Shown: one piece after another, positions 42,627 through 52,292 of the stretch
How positions within the stretch are numbered: the stretch's first letter is position 1
Layout of the letters: each line of letters opens with the position of its first letter
The notes under the pieces: generated by a model
Database searches by the model: none
Seen by the model: only the letters and a program-made list of their open reading frames with translations
Told to the model about the DNA's origin: nothing
Translations under genes and position numbers: made by a program
Assembly: GCA_023436885.1 (NCBI GenBank)
Contig: JAEZHI010000038.1
Coordinates: 62,001 to 126,000, forward strand
Reading direction: 5' to 3'
Length of the DNA stretch: 64,000 nucleotides
From: Pseudomonadota bacterium
Lineage (GTDB): Bacteria > Pseudomonadota > Alphaproteobacteria > Rhizobiales > Pleomorphomonadaceae

Positions 42627-44162
42627 ATGGTCGCACATGTCAGGACCGTCTGTTTTCAGGGTGTCGAAGCGACACCGGTCGACGTTCAGGTTCACATGGC
42701 GCCCGGCAAGGTGTTGTTCAACATCGTAGGGCTCGGCGACAAGGCGGTCACCGAGAGCCGCGAACGGGTCCGCGCCGCGCTGGCGGCTTCGGGGCTTGCC
42801 TTGCCGGCCAAGCGGATCACAGTAAATCTGGCGCCTGCCGATCTTCCCAAGGAAGGCAGCCATTACGACCTGCCCATCGCGCTCGCCCTCATGGCGGCCA
42901 TGGGCGCCCTGCCCTCGGACGCGCTGGCCGATTATGTCGTGCTCGGCGAGCTGTCGCTCGATGGCACCATCGCGCCGGTCGCCGGCGTCCTTCCGGCCGC
43001 GATTGCCGCTAATTCAGAAGGTCTGGGACTTATGTGTCCGCGAGCCTCTGGTCCGGAAGCCGCTTGGGCTGATTCCGAGATGCCTATCCTGGCACCAATC
43101 AGCCTGATCGCCGTCGTCAATCATTTCAAGGGCACGCAGGTGCTGTCGCGACCAGAGCCCAAAATGGCTGACACCATGGCCTCTTTGCCAGATCTCGCCG
43201 ACGTCAAGGGCCAGGAAAGCGCTCGCCGTGCTCTGGAGGTGGCCGCGGCTGGCGGTCATAATCTCCTCATGATTGGCCCGCCGGGTTCCGGCAAGTCGAT
43301 GCTGGCGAGCCGATTGCCCTCTATTCTGCCGGCATTGACGCCCAAGGAACTGCTTGAGATTTCAATGGTCGCGTCGATCGCTGGCACGCTGGCCGACGGA
43401 CAGTTGTCCGACCGGCGGCCGTTCCGCGCGCCGCATCACTCGGCTTCGATGGCCGCGCTGGTGGGCGGGGGCGTGAGGGCAAGGCCAGGCGAGATTTCGC
43501 TTGCCCATCGCGGTGTGCTGTTCCTCGATGAACTTCCGGAGTTCAACCCGGCGGTGCTCGACAGCCTACGCCAACCTCTGGAAACCGGCGACGTAGTGAT
43601 CGCCCGGGCCAACAACCGTGTTACCTATCCGGCCCGGTTTCAGCTTATCGCCGCCATGAACCCCTGTCGTTGCGGTCTCGCCGGTACTCCCGGCCATACT
43701 TGTCGGCGCGGACCTGCCTGTGTCGCCGAATATCAGGAACGTATCTCCGGCCCATTGCTCGACCGTTTCGATCTGACAGTCGAAGTGCCGGCTGTGTCTG
43801 CTTCCGATCTCATCGGCACCCGCCGTGGTGGCGAGCCATCTTCGGCGGTGGCAGCGCGCGTGGTCGCAGCGCGAGCTATCCAGTCGGAGCGTTATGCCGC
43901 GCTCGGTCTCGACAGCTCGGTTACCAACGCGACGGCTCCTGCTGCAGTGATAGACGGCGTTGCGGAGCCTGACGATGCCGGTTTGGCTTTGCTGAAGCAG
44001 GCAGCCGAGCGCTTGTCATTGTCGGCACGCGGGTATCATCGAGTGCTCAAAGTGGCCCGCACGCTCGCCGACCTCGATGGCGCAGAGAGCGTCGGTCGCC
44101 TCCATATTGGTGAAGCGCTTGCCTATCGCACTGGCCCGGACCGGAAATTGCGAGCGGCTTGA
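42627..44162 (+). CDS. YifB/ComM-family Mg chelatase-like AAA+ ATPase
   Basis: ComM homologues are hexameric helicases that help natural transformation by branch migration; in non-competent species the role is unclear. The 511-residue protein has the N-terminal chelatase-like domain (about 1-180), Walker A GPPGSGKS at 217-224, Walker B LFLDELPEFNP, a cysteine-containing loop MNPCRCGLAG, and a C-terminal Mg-chelatase_C part (about 415-511). No competence genes are in the window. Confidence 0.93.
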   Translation: MVAHVRTVCFQGVEATPVDVQVHMAPGKVLFNIVGLGDKAVTESRERVRAALAASGLALPAKRITVNLAPADLPKEGSHYDLPIALALMAAMGALPSDALADYVVLGELSLDGTIAPVAGVLPAAIAANSEGLGLMCPRASGPEAAWADSEMPILAPISLIAVVNHFKGTQVLSRPEPKMADTMASLPDLADVKGQESARRALEVAAAGGHNLLMIGPPGSGKSMLASRLPSILPALTPKELLEISMVASIAGTLADGQLSDRRPFRAPHHSASMAALVGGGVRARPGEISLAHRGVLFLDELPEFNPAVLDSLRQPLETGDVVIARANNRVTYPARFQLIAAMNPCRCGLAGTPGHTCRRGPACVAEYQERISGPLLDRFDLTVEVPAVSASDLIGTRRGGEPSSAVAARVVAARAIQSERYAALGLDSSVTNATAPAAVIDGVAEPDDAGLALLKQAAERLSLSARGYHRVLKVARTLADLDGAESVGRLHIGEALAYRTGPDRKLRAA

Positions 44163-44347
44163 GGGACGCAAGACGCGCCAAGCGAGGCCGGACAACCGCC
44201 ACTCTACCTAAATCTGAGTTTTATTCGGCCCATCAACTGATTGGCAACCTTGCCGGCCTAGCCTTCTTGTGCCCCGCCGAGAGCGGCAGGGTCGGCGCAT
44301 CCCACCCAGGAGGCGTTGTTTGACCGCGCCGCACCTCCGGGACGGAT

Positions 44348-46807
44348 ATGACCGGCCAACAACAGAACTCGCTCGACGATGACGCGTCGCCACGCCTGCC
44401 TTCGGCACCGTGGCGTCTGTTACGCCCGCGTTGGCGCCGTATGCTCTTCCTGACCACCGCAGGAGTCGCACTGCTCGCTGCCGCGGCAACGGTCGTTGTC
44501 TCGCTCCTGTCATCACCGTTTCTGTTGGCTACCATCGGTGCCCTTGTCGCCGGAGCCGTGCTGTTCGAAGCTGGCCGCCGCTCGGCTCGTCGTGATCTGG
44601 GCAAGCTTTATGACGCCGCGGTCGGCCCGGTCGACGAAGGCGACGCCATCGGGGATCTTGTCATTCGCCGCGATGCCGCCGGCCGGATAACCTCCACGAG
44701 CACGGCGACAACTTCGCTGCTGGGCCAACCACCCGGCGCCTTTATTGGCCTCGATTTTTCCGCTTTTGCCACCGACTTGGCTGCCGGTGATTTGTTTGTC
44801 GCTTCCGACGTATTGGCCAGAGACGTTCGCCGGCCGCGTGCCGATCCCTGGCAGCAGTTGCGCCGGCGCCTGACGGCCCTCGCCGCCTTGTCCGGGCACG
44901 TCGCGCTCGAACAAAATGTCAGCCGTCTGTCCGGCGATATTCGGATCGAAACGGTCGATGGTCCCCGATGGTTCTCCTTCTCGGAGGCACCGATCATCGA
45001 GGATGGCAAGGTCCTTGGCACGCGCACCCTCGGGCGTGACATTACCGAGCGAAAGGCGATCGAAGCTGCACTCGAAAAGACCCGCGACGAGGCTGAAGCG
45101 GCAAGCGCGGCAAAAAGCCGCTTCCTCGCTGTGGTTAGCCATGAGATCCGGACGCCTCTCAACGGCATTCTTGGCATGACGGCCTTGATGCAGAAGACCT
45201 CGCTGTCGGCCGAGCAGCGAACCTATGCCCGCGCCATCGAGACATCGGGCGAGGCTCTTCTCACATTGATCGAAGACCTTCTGGATTTTTCGAAGATCGA
45301 GGCTGGCCGTCTGTCACTACAGACCGAGCCCACTTCGCTGGTATCCATTGTTGAGGATCTCGTCGAGCTGATGGCGCCGCGCGCTGAGATGAAGGGAATC
45401 GAACTTGCGGCATACATCGATCCGCGGCTTGATCGCCTTGTTCAGGCCGATCCGATCCGGGTCCGGCAGGTGCTCTTCAACTTGGCTGGCAATGGCATCA
45501 AGTTCACCGCTGAAGGTGGCGTCGCCATCGAATTGCAGATGGCGGCCGAGGAACCGGGCATTCTAGCTGTATCCTTCCTGGTGCGTGATACCGGCATTGG
45601 CATTGCCGAGGCCGATCAGCAGCGCATTTTCGGCGAGTTTGAACAGGCCGATCCAGGTCCTGCCCGGGCACACGGCGGCACGGGTCTCGGCCTTGCCATT
45701 GCTCGGGAGCTGACTCGCCTGATGGGGGGCGACATTCGTCTCGTATCGGAGCCGGGTGAAGGCGCAAGCTTCAGCTTCACGTTACGATTCCCGCTTTCCG
45801 ACAGTGAGGTTCAGCTCAGTCCTGAGACGCCCGCGATCGCTCCGCTTGTCGGCCTGGAGAGTGCCCCTGACGAACAGTCTTCGGCTGATCCCGTCGGCGC
45901 CCGCGCCGCTCTGGCACTGCTCGCAGCGAGCTTTGCGGCCAAGGACAGCGGACCGGCGACTACCGCTACGCCACCGGCCGACCGCAGGTTCGCAGGCCGG
46001 CGCATTCTTGTGGTGTCGCATGCCTTGATTGAGGGGCCGTTCTTGATCCGCCGGCTGTTTGACGCGGGCGCTGATGTCACGCTGGCGACCCAAAAGGATA
46101 TCGAGCAGGAAGTTGTCGGCTCCTGGAAACCGGATGCCGTTCTTATCGATGCTGCCGCTTGTGATCCCCTTGCTGTTATCGAACGCATTCGCGCCTTCTC
46201 GACAACGCCGGTCGGCGTGCTGATCACCGCCTCCGAGAGGCCAATGCTGCCGGAGCTACAGGCGGCCGGCTACGGTGCCTATCTAGTCAAGCCGGTCAGG
46301 GCACGGTCGCTCGCCGCCGTTGTCGATACCTTGCTCGGTCATGGCCAATTCGCAGCGGCCGCCGAAACGGCACCTGTCGAGCAGGCTGCACCTGTCCATC
46401 GGCTGTCAGTGCTGCTCTGTGATGACAATGAAATCAATCTGCTACTCGGAAGGGCTTTGGTCGAGCGCGCAGGTCATGCCGTCACCGTTGGCTCCGATGG
46501 TCAGAAAGCACTGACCGCGACGGCCACCATGCTTTCTTCCGGCGGCAGTTTCGACGTGGTCCTGATGGACCTTCACATGCCGGAGATGGATGGCATCGAG
46601 GCGGCGCGGCGCATGCGGGCGATGATTACCGATCGCGGTGGCCGCCAACCCGTTATTGCCGCACTAACTGCAGATGCGTTGCCTGAGACAAAAGCGCGCT
46701 GCGAAGAGGGTTTGTTCGATGCCTGGTTGTCAAAGCCTCTGAGGCCCGCAGACCTCGAGGCTTTGCTCGAGGCGAGCGCTAGCGGCAGCGTCGCCCACGC
46801 TTCCTGA
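44348..46807 (+). CDS. Hybrid sensor histidine kinase with two receiver domains
   Basis: An orphan hybrid kinase of 819 residues. Two hydrophobic stretches (about 33-52 and 55-78) with a short loop anchor it; a PAS-like region (about 95-235) precedes the kinase, with His265 in AVVSHEIRTPLNG and HATPase motifs NLAGNGIKF, DTGIGI and GGTGLGLAI. The first receiver (about 550-670) lacks the N-terminal acidic pair (RILVVSHAL where a DD is expected) and looks degenerate; the second (about 685-810) is intact, with CDDNEIN, VLMDLHMPEMDG and SKPLRP. No response regulator gene adjoins it. Confidence 0.92.
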   Translation: MTGQQQNSLDDDASPRLPSAPWRLLRPRWRRMLFLTTAGVALLAAAATVVVSLLSSPFLLATIGALVAGAVLFEAGRRSARRDLGKLYDAAVGPVDEGDAIGDLVIRRDAAGRITSTSTATTSLLGQPPGAFIGLDFSAFATDLAAGDLFVASDVLARDVRRPRADPWQQLRRRLTALAALSGHVALEQNVSRLSGDIRIETVDGPRWFSFSEAPIIEDGKVLGTRTLGRDITERKAIEAALEKTRDEAEAASAAKSRFLAVVSHEIRTPLNGILGMTALMQKTSLSAEQRTYARAIETSGEALLTLIEDLLDFSKIEAGRLSLQTEPTSLVSIVEDLVELMAPRAEMKGIELAAYIDPRLDRLVQADPIRVRQVLFNLAGNGIKFTAEGGVAIELQMAAEEPGILAVSFLVRDTGIGIAEADQQRIFGEFEQADPGPARAHGGTGLGLAIARELTRLMGGDIRLVSEPGEGASFSFTLRFPLSDSEVQLSPETPAIAPLVGLESAPDEQSSADPVGARAALALLAASFAAKDSGPATTATPPADRRFAGRRILVVSHALIEGPFLIRRLFDAGADVTLATQKDIEQEVVGSWKPDAVLIDAAACDPLAVIERIRAFSTTPVGVLITASERPMLPELQAAGYGAYLVKPVRARSLAAVVDTLLGHGQFAAAAETAPVEQAAPVHRLSVLLCDDNEINLLLGRALVERAGHAVTVGSDGQKALTATATMLSSGGSFDVVLMDLHMPEMDGIEAARRMRAMITDRGGRQPVIAALTADALPETKARCEEGLFDAWLSKPLRPADLEALLEASASGSVAHAS

Positions 46808-46824
46808 TTTCAGAAGAATAAAAG

Positions 46825-46860
46825 AAAGGCAGGCGGAACCATCTGGTCCCGCCTGTCTTT
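46825..46860. terminator. Bidirectional terminator between hybrid kinase and ABC permease
   Basis: A long inverted repeat (about 17 bp per arm, with one mismatch and one wobble) runs from AAAGGCAGGCGG to CCGCCTGTCTTT with a very tight loop. It is bounded by an A-run on one side and a T-run on the other, so it can end both the kinase (plus) and the ABC importer operon (minus). Confidence 0.85.
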
Positions 46861-46884
46861 CATGTGGCTGCGTTCGGTGTCGGC

Positions 46885-47853
46885 TTAGCCGCGGCGGCGG
46901 CGCAACTGATCGAAATAAACGATCAGGATGATCAAGAGGCCGGTGATAATGCGCTGCCAGAACGAATTGACGTTCAGCAGGTTGGCGCCGTTGTTGATGG
47001 TGGCGAGAATGAACGCGCCAATCAGCGGGCCATGCACCGAGCCGATGGCTCCGAACAGCGATGTGCCGCCGATCACCGACGAAGCAATGGCCTGCAGCTC
47101 CCAGCCGTCCGCCTGCATGGCATTGCCGACGCCGATACGGGCGGCCAGCAGAATGCCAACGAAGGCAGCGCAGGTCGAAGACAGCGTATAGGCAAGATAG
47201 ACGGTCAGCTTGACGTTGACGCCGGAGAGGCGGGCTGCCTCCATGTTGGAACCAACCGCGAAGATGTAGCGGCCGTAGCGGCTGTGATGGAGGAAAATGT
47301 AAGCCGGTATGCCGATCAGGATCACCATCCAGAACAGGTTCGGCAACCCGACAAAGTCATTGCGCGAGAACTCGGTGAAGGTGTCATTGACAATGTTGAT
47401 CGTGGCGCCGTTGGTAATGAGAAGGCCGATGCCGCGTAGCGAGGTAAGCGTCGCCAGGGTGATGATGAAAGGCGGCAGGCCCATCTGCACGATGCCGAAG
47501 CCGTGGAACATGCCAATGGCGACGCCAACAGCCAACGTAACGATCACGGTCGTCAGGATCGAGAAATCGTGGGTCAGTAGCCAGGCAGCGATAACCGTAC
47601 AGAAGCCAACCACGGCGCCGACGGAGAGGTCGATACCGGTGGTGATGATGACGAAGGTTTCACCGACAGCCAGAATGGCGATCATCGAACCCTGACGCAT
47701 CAGGTTCATGATGTTGGTTTCGGTCAAAAAGCTCTTGGTCGTCAGGCTGAGGACGATGCACATGGCGAGCAGCAACCCTATCAGGGTCAGGCCGAACAAC
47801 CAGTTGGCGCTGCTTTTGCGGGCGACCGCCGCTGTCTTGGTATCCGTGGACAT
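46885..47853 (-). CDS. Sugar ABC transporter permease (RbsC-like)
   Basis: The single permease of a CUT2-type sugar importer, forming a homodimer. The 322-residue sequence has 8-10 hydrophobic helices with the family features TGIDLSVGAVVGF near residue 68 and GGTSLFGAIGSVHGPLIGAFILATINNG near 260. The last bases before the ATPase gene are a 27-bp gap. It ends the three-gene operon with the ATPase and binding protein; the sugar cannot be read from the permease. Confidence 0.92.
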   Translation of the reverse strand: MSTDTKTAAVARKSSANWLFGLTLIGLLLAMCIVLSLTTKSFLTETNIMNLMRQGSMIAILAVGETFVIITTGIDLSVGAVVGFCTVIAAWLLTHDFSILTTVIVTLAVGVAIGMFHGFGIVQMGLPPFIITLATLTSLRGIGLLITNGATINIVNDTFTEFSRNDFVGLPNLFWMVILIGIPAYIFLHHSRYGRYIFAVGSNMEAARLSGVNVKLTVYLAYTLSSTCAAFVGILLAARIGVGNAMQADGWELQAIASSVIGGTSLFGAIGSVHGPLIGAFILATINNGANLLNVNSFWQRIITGLLIILIVYFDQLRRRRG

Positions 47854-47880
47854 GAAATACTCCCCGTGAACGCTCCCCGT

Positions 47881-49413
47881 TCACACACCGATCGCTTCGG
47901 ACAGAATTTCCTCGTGGCTCGCCGAGTGGTAGGCGTGCCGTGCGACATCCTCGCCGCGCCGGAAGACGTGCAGCTCGTCGGCAAGCTCGTAGACTTCCGG
48001 GAGGTAGGACGAGATCAGGATGATGCCGGCTCCCTCGGCGAGTAGGCGGGCGAGCAGCCGATAGATCTCCGCCTTGGTTCCGACGTCGACGCCGACCGTC
48101 GGCTCATCAAAGATGAACAAACGCGCGCCGTGATTGAGCCACTTGCCTATGACGATCTTCTGCTGATTGCCGCCGGACAGAGAGGAGACCAGTGCGCCAC
48201 GCCCGGCTGTCTTCACCTGAAGGTCGGCGATCTGGCGATCAGCCCGCTGACGATCGGCCGAGAAGGGCACCAAGCCAGCCATCGTGATGTGCGAGAAGAT
48301 CGGCAGGTTGAGGTTGAAGCCGACTGGCAGGTTGATGCAGAGGCCTTGGTCGCGCCGGCTTTCCGGCGCAAGCGCTATGCCGAGGTCCATCGCCTGGCGC
48401 TCGGAATGAATGTCGACTTCCTTGCCCATCCAGAAGATGCTGCCGGCCGTCTTGCGATGGCGTCCGAACAGCGACATCACGAATTCCGAACGGCCGGCAC
48501 CGATCAAGCCATAAAGACCAACGATCTGCCCGGCGCGAACGCTGAGCGATACGTCCTTGAACCCGGGGCCGCTGAGGTTCTTTGCCTCGATCAACACTTC
48601 ACCGGGCTGGAAGAATTCCTTGTGATAGATCTGCTCAAGGGAGCGGTTGATCATCAGCGCGATCAGCTCGGTCTCGTTGGTTTCCGAGGTGATGCGCGTC
48701 CCGACCAGCGTGCCGTCGCGCAGGATCGACACACGATCGGACAGCTCGAACACCTCTTCGAGGCGGTGGCTGATGTAGACGATGGTAACGCCGCGCTCCT
48801 TGAGGCGACGGATCAATGCAAAGAGCTGGGCCGCCTCCGTCCGAGTGAGATAGGCGGTCGGTTCGTCGAAGATTAGGAAACGCGTGCCGCGAATGGCGGC
48901 GCGGGCGGTGGCAATCAGCTGCTGCTGACCGATGGTAAGGTCACCAAGAAGCACGTGAGCCGGCAACTGGAAACCCAGGTCGTCGAGAATGGCCTGGGCC
49001 TTTCGGGTCATTTCGCTCTTGCGAAGCAAGCCGAAGCCGACGTCCTCATCCCCGAGGAACATATTGGCGGCCACCGTCAGGTGGCGGCACAGAACCACTT
49101 CCTGGTGGACGGCATTGATGCCGAATCCGATGGCTTCGTGCGGTGTAGCCAGCTCCACCGGCTGGCCTTCCCAGAAAACTTCACCTGAAGTGCGGGTGAT
49201 GACGCCCGTCAGAAGCTTGATGAGCGTGGACTTGCCGGCTCCGTTTTCGCCGACGATTGCGTGAACTTCGCCCCGGGCAAAGGTGAGGTCTGCAGGTTTC
49301 AGTGCATGAGTAGCGCCATAGCGCTTTTCAAGACCGCGCAGCTCGAGAATGGGTACGCTTGCGGCGGCTATGGCGGCTTCCGCCGTCTGCCCGTGGGGAT
49401 TGGTTTCGACCAT
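47881..49413 (-). CDS. Sugar ABC transporter ATP-binding protein (RbsA-like)
   Basis: A 510-residue double ATPase of the CUT2 family. The first NBD has Walker A GENGAGKST near residue 55, signature LTIGQQQL, and Walker B LIFDEPTAYL. The second has a degenerate P-loop (GLIGAGRSE) and the signature LSGGNQQK, as is usual for RbsA/MglA proteins. It is 27 bp upstream of the permease gene and about 200 bp downstream of the binding-protein gene. Confidence 0.93.
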   Translation of the reverse strand: MVETNPHGQTAEAAIAAASVPILELRGLEKRYGATHALKPADLTFARGEVHAIVGENGAGKSTLIKLLTGVITRTSGEVFWEGQPVELATPHEAIGFGINAVHQEVVLCRHLTVAANMFLGDEDVGFGLLRKSEMTRKAQAILDDLGFQLPAHVLLGDLTIGQQQLIATARAAIRGTRFLIFDEPTAYLTRTEAAQLFALIRRLKERGVTIVYISHRLEEVFELSDRVSILRDGTLVGTRITSETNETELIALMINRSLEQIYHKEFFQPGEVLIEAKNLSGPGFKDVSLSVRAGQIVGLYGLIGAGRSEFVMSLFGRHRKTAGSIFWMGKEVDIHSERQAMDLGIALAPESRRDQGLCINLPVGFNLNLPIFSHITMAGLVPFSADRQRADRQIADLQVKTAGRGALVSSLSGGNQQKIVIGKWLNHGARLFIFDEPTVGVDVGTKAEIYRLLARLLAEGAGIILISSYLPEVYELADELHVFRRGEDVARHAYHSASHEEILSEAIGV

Positions 49414-49570
49414 GATCGACCCGCGTCAGTTGGAAATGCAAATCATGCAGCCGACGGGGAATCCGGCCGTAGGGTCCGACATCAGCCGGTACGAACGGCA
49501 CGGGCCACGACCGGGCTCGGCATGAAGAAGATGCCGGACATGTCGAGGCCCGGCATGGATATGTCAGGAT

Positions 49571-49601
49571 GCCCGAACGACCGGCCTGAGGTCGTCCGGG
49601 C
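49571..49601 (-). terminator. Hairpin downstream of the sugar-binding protein gene
   Basis: Twelve-base arms (GCCCGAACGACC / GGTCGTCCGGGC, one mismatch) close a 7-nt loop 15 bp after the binding-protein stop. No U-run follows, so it most likely protects the binding-protein part of the message or partly reduces read-through to the ATPase gene, as with pstS. Confidence 0.55.
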
Positions 49602-49615
49602 GGTCTGAGTCTTGC

Positions 49616-50602
49616 TTACTTCACCTTCGGGTTCAGCAGTTCCTGGGCACGCGGCTCGTTCATGTTGGCCGTCGTTACGAGGTTGGCGCCAGTATCGACA
49701 AAGGGCTCGACCTTTTCCTTCTTGGCCGCGGCCAGTGCCGTCTTGATGCCGTCATAGCCCATGCGGTACGGGTCCTGCACGACGAGGGCGTCGATCACGC
49801 CGCTCTTCAGGAAGCCGACCAGCTTGTCGTCATTATCAAAGCCGATCAGCTGGACCTTGTCGCCGACCTTGTTCTCAGCGATCGCCTGGCCCGCGCCTTG
49901 CGCGGCAATCAGGTTGGAAGCGAACACGCCCTTAAGGTTGGGATTGGCGGTCAAGAGGTCGGTCATGATGTTGAGCGCGGTGGTCGCCTGGCCGTCGCCA
50001 ACCTTGTCAGCCACCAGCTTGAGGCCGGGATACTTGGCCGCCAGTTCTTCCTTGAAACCCTTGGCACGCTGCTCGAGCGATCCGGCGCCCGGCAGGTTGG
50101 TGATAAGGGCAACGTCGCCCTCGGCCTTGCCACCATTAACAGCGGCAATCGCGGCGGCGAGGCCGTCAGCGGCGATACGACCGCCCTGGACGTTATCGGT
50201 GGTCAGGAACGATGTGAAGGACTTCGAGTCGGCTGCTGAGTCGATGCCAATGACCGGTACAGACTTGGCAGCTTCATCGATCGGCTTGCCGAGGGCCTTG
50301 AATTCCGTCGGCGCCACCACAAGGGCATTGGCTCCAGAGGAAACGGCATTTTCAATGATCGAGATCTGACCGTTGATGTCGGCTTCGGACTGAGCGCCGA
50401 GCTCGGGCACGTTCACGCCGAGATCCTTGCCAGCCTTGCGGGCGCCGGCCAGCACGATCTGCCAATAGAAGGACGTGGTGTCCTTGACGATAATCGGAAT
50501 CGTAAGCGTTTCAGCCTGCGCGGCAACCGGAGCGACGGCGGACAGCGCGACGGCGCCGGCCAGAGCCACAAGCATGCGACGTGTAATGCCAACAGCTTTC
50601 AT
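49616..50602 (-). CDS. Sugar ABC transporter substrate-binding protein (RbsB-like)
   Basis: A periplasmic binding protein of 328 residues. A signal peptide (about 1-30, MKAVGITRRMLVALAGAVAL then VAAQAE) precedes a type I periplasmic fold with IPIIVKDTTSFYWQIVLAGARKAGKDLGV and, late, GFDNDDKLVGFLKSG. It is a pentose/hexose-binding relative; the ligand is not clear. It is the first gene of the importer operon, divergent from the double-HTH regulator. Confidence 0.92.
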   Translation of the reverse strand: MKAVGITRRMLVALAGAVALSAVAPVAAQAETLTIPIIVKDTTSFYWQIVLAGARKAGKDLGVNVPELGAQSEADINGQISIIENAVSSGANALVVAPTEFKALGKPIDEAAKSVPVIGIDSAADSKSFTSFLTTDNVQGGRIAADGLAAAIAAVNGGKAEGDVALITNLPGAGSLEQRAKGFKEELAAKYPGLKLVADKVGDGQATTALNIMTDLLTANPNLKGVFASNLIAAQGAGQAIAENKVGDKVQLIGFDNDDKLVGFLKSGVIDALVVQDPYRMGYDGIKTALAAAKKEKVEPFVDTGANLVTTANMNEPRAQELLNPKVK

Positions 50603-51380
50603 GATGCGATCCTCCCGAGATCAACGCCGCTCCGATAAAGACCGATCCTTGCTCCTCAGCCATCGGACTTTATCGATAAAAAACAGCGACGGATGACAAT
50701 TATCCGAAACTCCTCACCGGTGCAAGGCCCGCAGCCTCAAGGCCACCGACCCTTTGGTCGACACCCTTTGTATTATTCCACTCACCGATAAACCAAGCTG
50801 GACGATGGTTTCTTATCCCATTTCATGTAGAAATGAAACGAACCCATTCGACTGTCCAGACCATCTTCCGTATTTTCCAATTCTCAGAACATTTCATATC
50901 GTTTCAATATCCATCAAATTGATATTTTACAATCACTTAGGCGTAGACATCGACTTTCGACCAATACCGCCCGTAGAACAGATATTCTCTAGGTACTCAT
51001 AGTAAGGTGCGAGATTTCCATCCAAGTGAGATGTCTTCAGGTTGCGAAAACTAGAATTTTCGCCATCAGCCTGTCGTAGCTGCGCCATTCTTCGGTCGGT
51101 CGGACAGGATACGCCATTGGTCTGATAGAGTTTGGCGGCTACGACCTTCGCTGGGTGCAGTCGTAAAGATCAATTTCGTTTCGTGTTCTTTGTCGATAAT
51201 GTGCAGCCGCGAACGCTTCCGCCCGGATACTGCCTGCACGTCCGGTGTGTCGGGTCTACCGCATCGCAAAGTTGGGAAGGGCGTTCCGAAAAGAGGCGCC
51301 AAGAATGTAAAGGGTTGACCGGCCTATTTGGTCGGGCCGGGCTGCGCTGTTCAATTGGTGCTGCCGGAAATGGGGTGAAC
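50603..51380. other. Long divergent intergenic region with an AT-rich tract
   Basis: 778 bp separate the binding-protein gene from the regulator's chosen start. The part from about 50770 to 51060 is visibly richer in A and T than everything around it and holds no convincing gene; a 12-bp palindrome (TTTATCGATAAA, 50669-50680) and the inverted repeat TTTCAT-N6-ATGAAA (50821-50838) are present. An open frame from 51132 joins the regulator, but its first 83 codons look non-coding. Confidence 0.6.
50669..50680. promoter_or_regulatory. Palindrome upstream of the sugar-binding protein gene
   Basis: TTTATCGATAAA is a perfect 12-bp palindrome about 67 bp upstream of the ATG. On the minus strand it overlaps the likely -10 region of a TTGTCA -35 at 50699-50694. 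A site for the divergent regulator is plausible but untested. Confidence 0.4.
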
Positions 51381-52292
51381 ATGCCGAAGCAGAATACTGT
51401 CTTCAAAGACGCCTATAACAGGTGCCTGCGGCTATTGGTGGTGGGACAGAGTTTGCCTTCGGAGCCAGAGCTCTGCAATCTGCTCGGCGTCTCACGAACG
51501 ACGGTGCGCTCCATACTTTCGCAAATGGTGGAGGCCGGCCTTATTGAATGGAACAAGCGCTCGAAGGCCGTCCAGCGTTCGCCGAGCAAGATCGATTTCT
51601 TTCCCGAACACGAAACCAGTTCGCTATCGGAAGTCATTGAACGCACGTTCATGAAGCGCATCCTGATGGGGGGCGCGGAGCCAGGCATGCAGATCAACGA
51701 GCTCGAGCTGGCGCGTGAAATTGGTGTTGGCACCACGTCGGTGCGCGAATTCCTCATCCGCTTCAGTCGGTTCGGCCTGATTGAGAAGCGGCCCAACAGT
51801 CACTGGGTTTTGAAGGGCTTCACCAAGCAGTTTGCAGAGGAGCTGATCGACGTTCGTGAGATGTTCGAGCTGAAATCCGCGGCTGCTTTCATCAACTTGC
51901 CGGTCGATGACCCAGCCTGGAGCGAGCTGGAAAACTTGCGCCGCGCTCACGTCGAGGTCCTAGCCGATATTGATAGCCGCTACCTTGAATTCTCTGAATT
52001 GGATGATCGCCTGCACCGGCTGATCCAGCAGGCCTCGGGCAACCGTTTCATTGTCGATTTCTACGATATCATCGCCATTGTCTTCCACTATCATTATCAG
52101 TGGAACAAGGCGAACGCTCGCGAACGCAACGGCAAGGCGATTCTCGAGCACCTTGACTATATCGAGGCTCTCAAGACGCGCCGATCGGAAGCCGTCGAGG
52201 CTGCCTGCCGGCTCCATCTGTCGTCGGCGCGTCTATCGTTGATGCAGTCGTTGTCGCCGGCCGCCCTGGGAGCGACCGACACGTCTCAATAA
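51381..52292 (+). CDS. FCD/GntR-like regulator with two N-terminal winged helices
   Basis: From the ATG at 51381 the 303-residue protein contains two consecutive winged-helix segments: one at about 8-66 (LPSEPELCNLLGVSRTTVRS, then MVEAGLIEW) and a second at about 82-147 (MQINELELAREIGVGTTSVRE, then FGLIEKRPNSHWVL), followed by an all-helical FCD ligand domain (about 150-300). Ordinary GntR/FadR proteins have only one. It diverges from the ABC importer and overlaps the convergent FAH gene by 7 bp, so it most likely controls this locus in response to a sugar acid. A start further upstream is possible. Confidence 0.85.
   Translation: MPKQNTVFKDAYNRCLRLLVVGQSLPSEPELCNLLGVSRTTVRSILSQMVEAGLIEWNKRSKAVQRSPSKIDFFPEHETSSLSEVIERTFMKRILMGGAEPGMQINELELAREIGVGTTSVREFLIRFSRFGLIEKRPNSHWVLKGFTKQFAEELIDVREMFELKSAAAFINLPVDDPAWSELENLRRAHVEVLADIDSRYLEFSELDDRLHRLIQQASGNRFIVDFYDIIAIVFHYHYQWNKANARERNGKAILEHLDYIEALKTRRSEAVEAACRLHLSSARLSLMQSLSPAALGATDTSQ

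Noticed and set aside
50754..51002. 82-codon open frame in the AT-rich tract
   Set aside because: No ribosome-binding site, codon use unlike neighbouring genes, and no recognisable family.
51132..51380. Upstream extension of the double-HTH regulator frame (83 codons)
   Set aside because: The added N terminus has no domain and includes unlikely residues; the ATG at 51381 starts right before the first winged helix.
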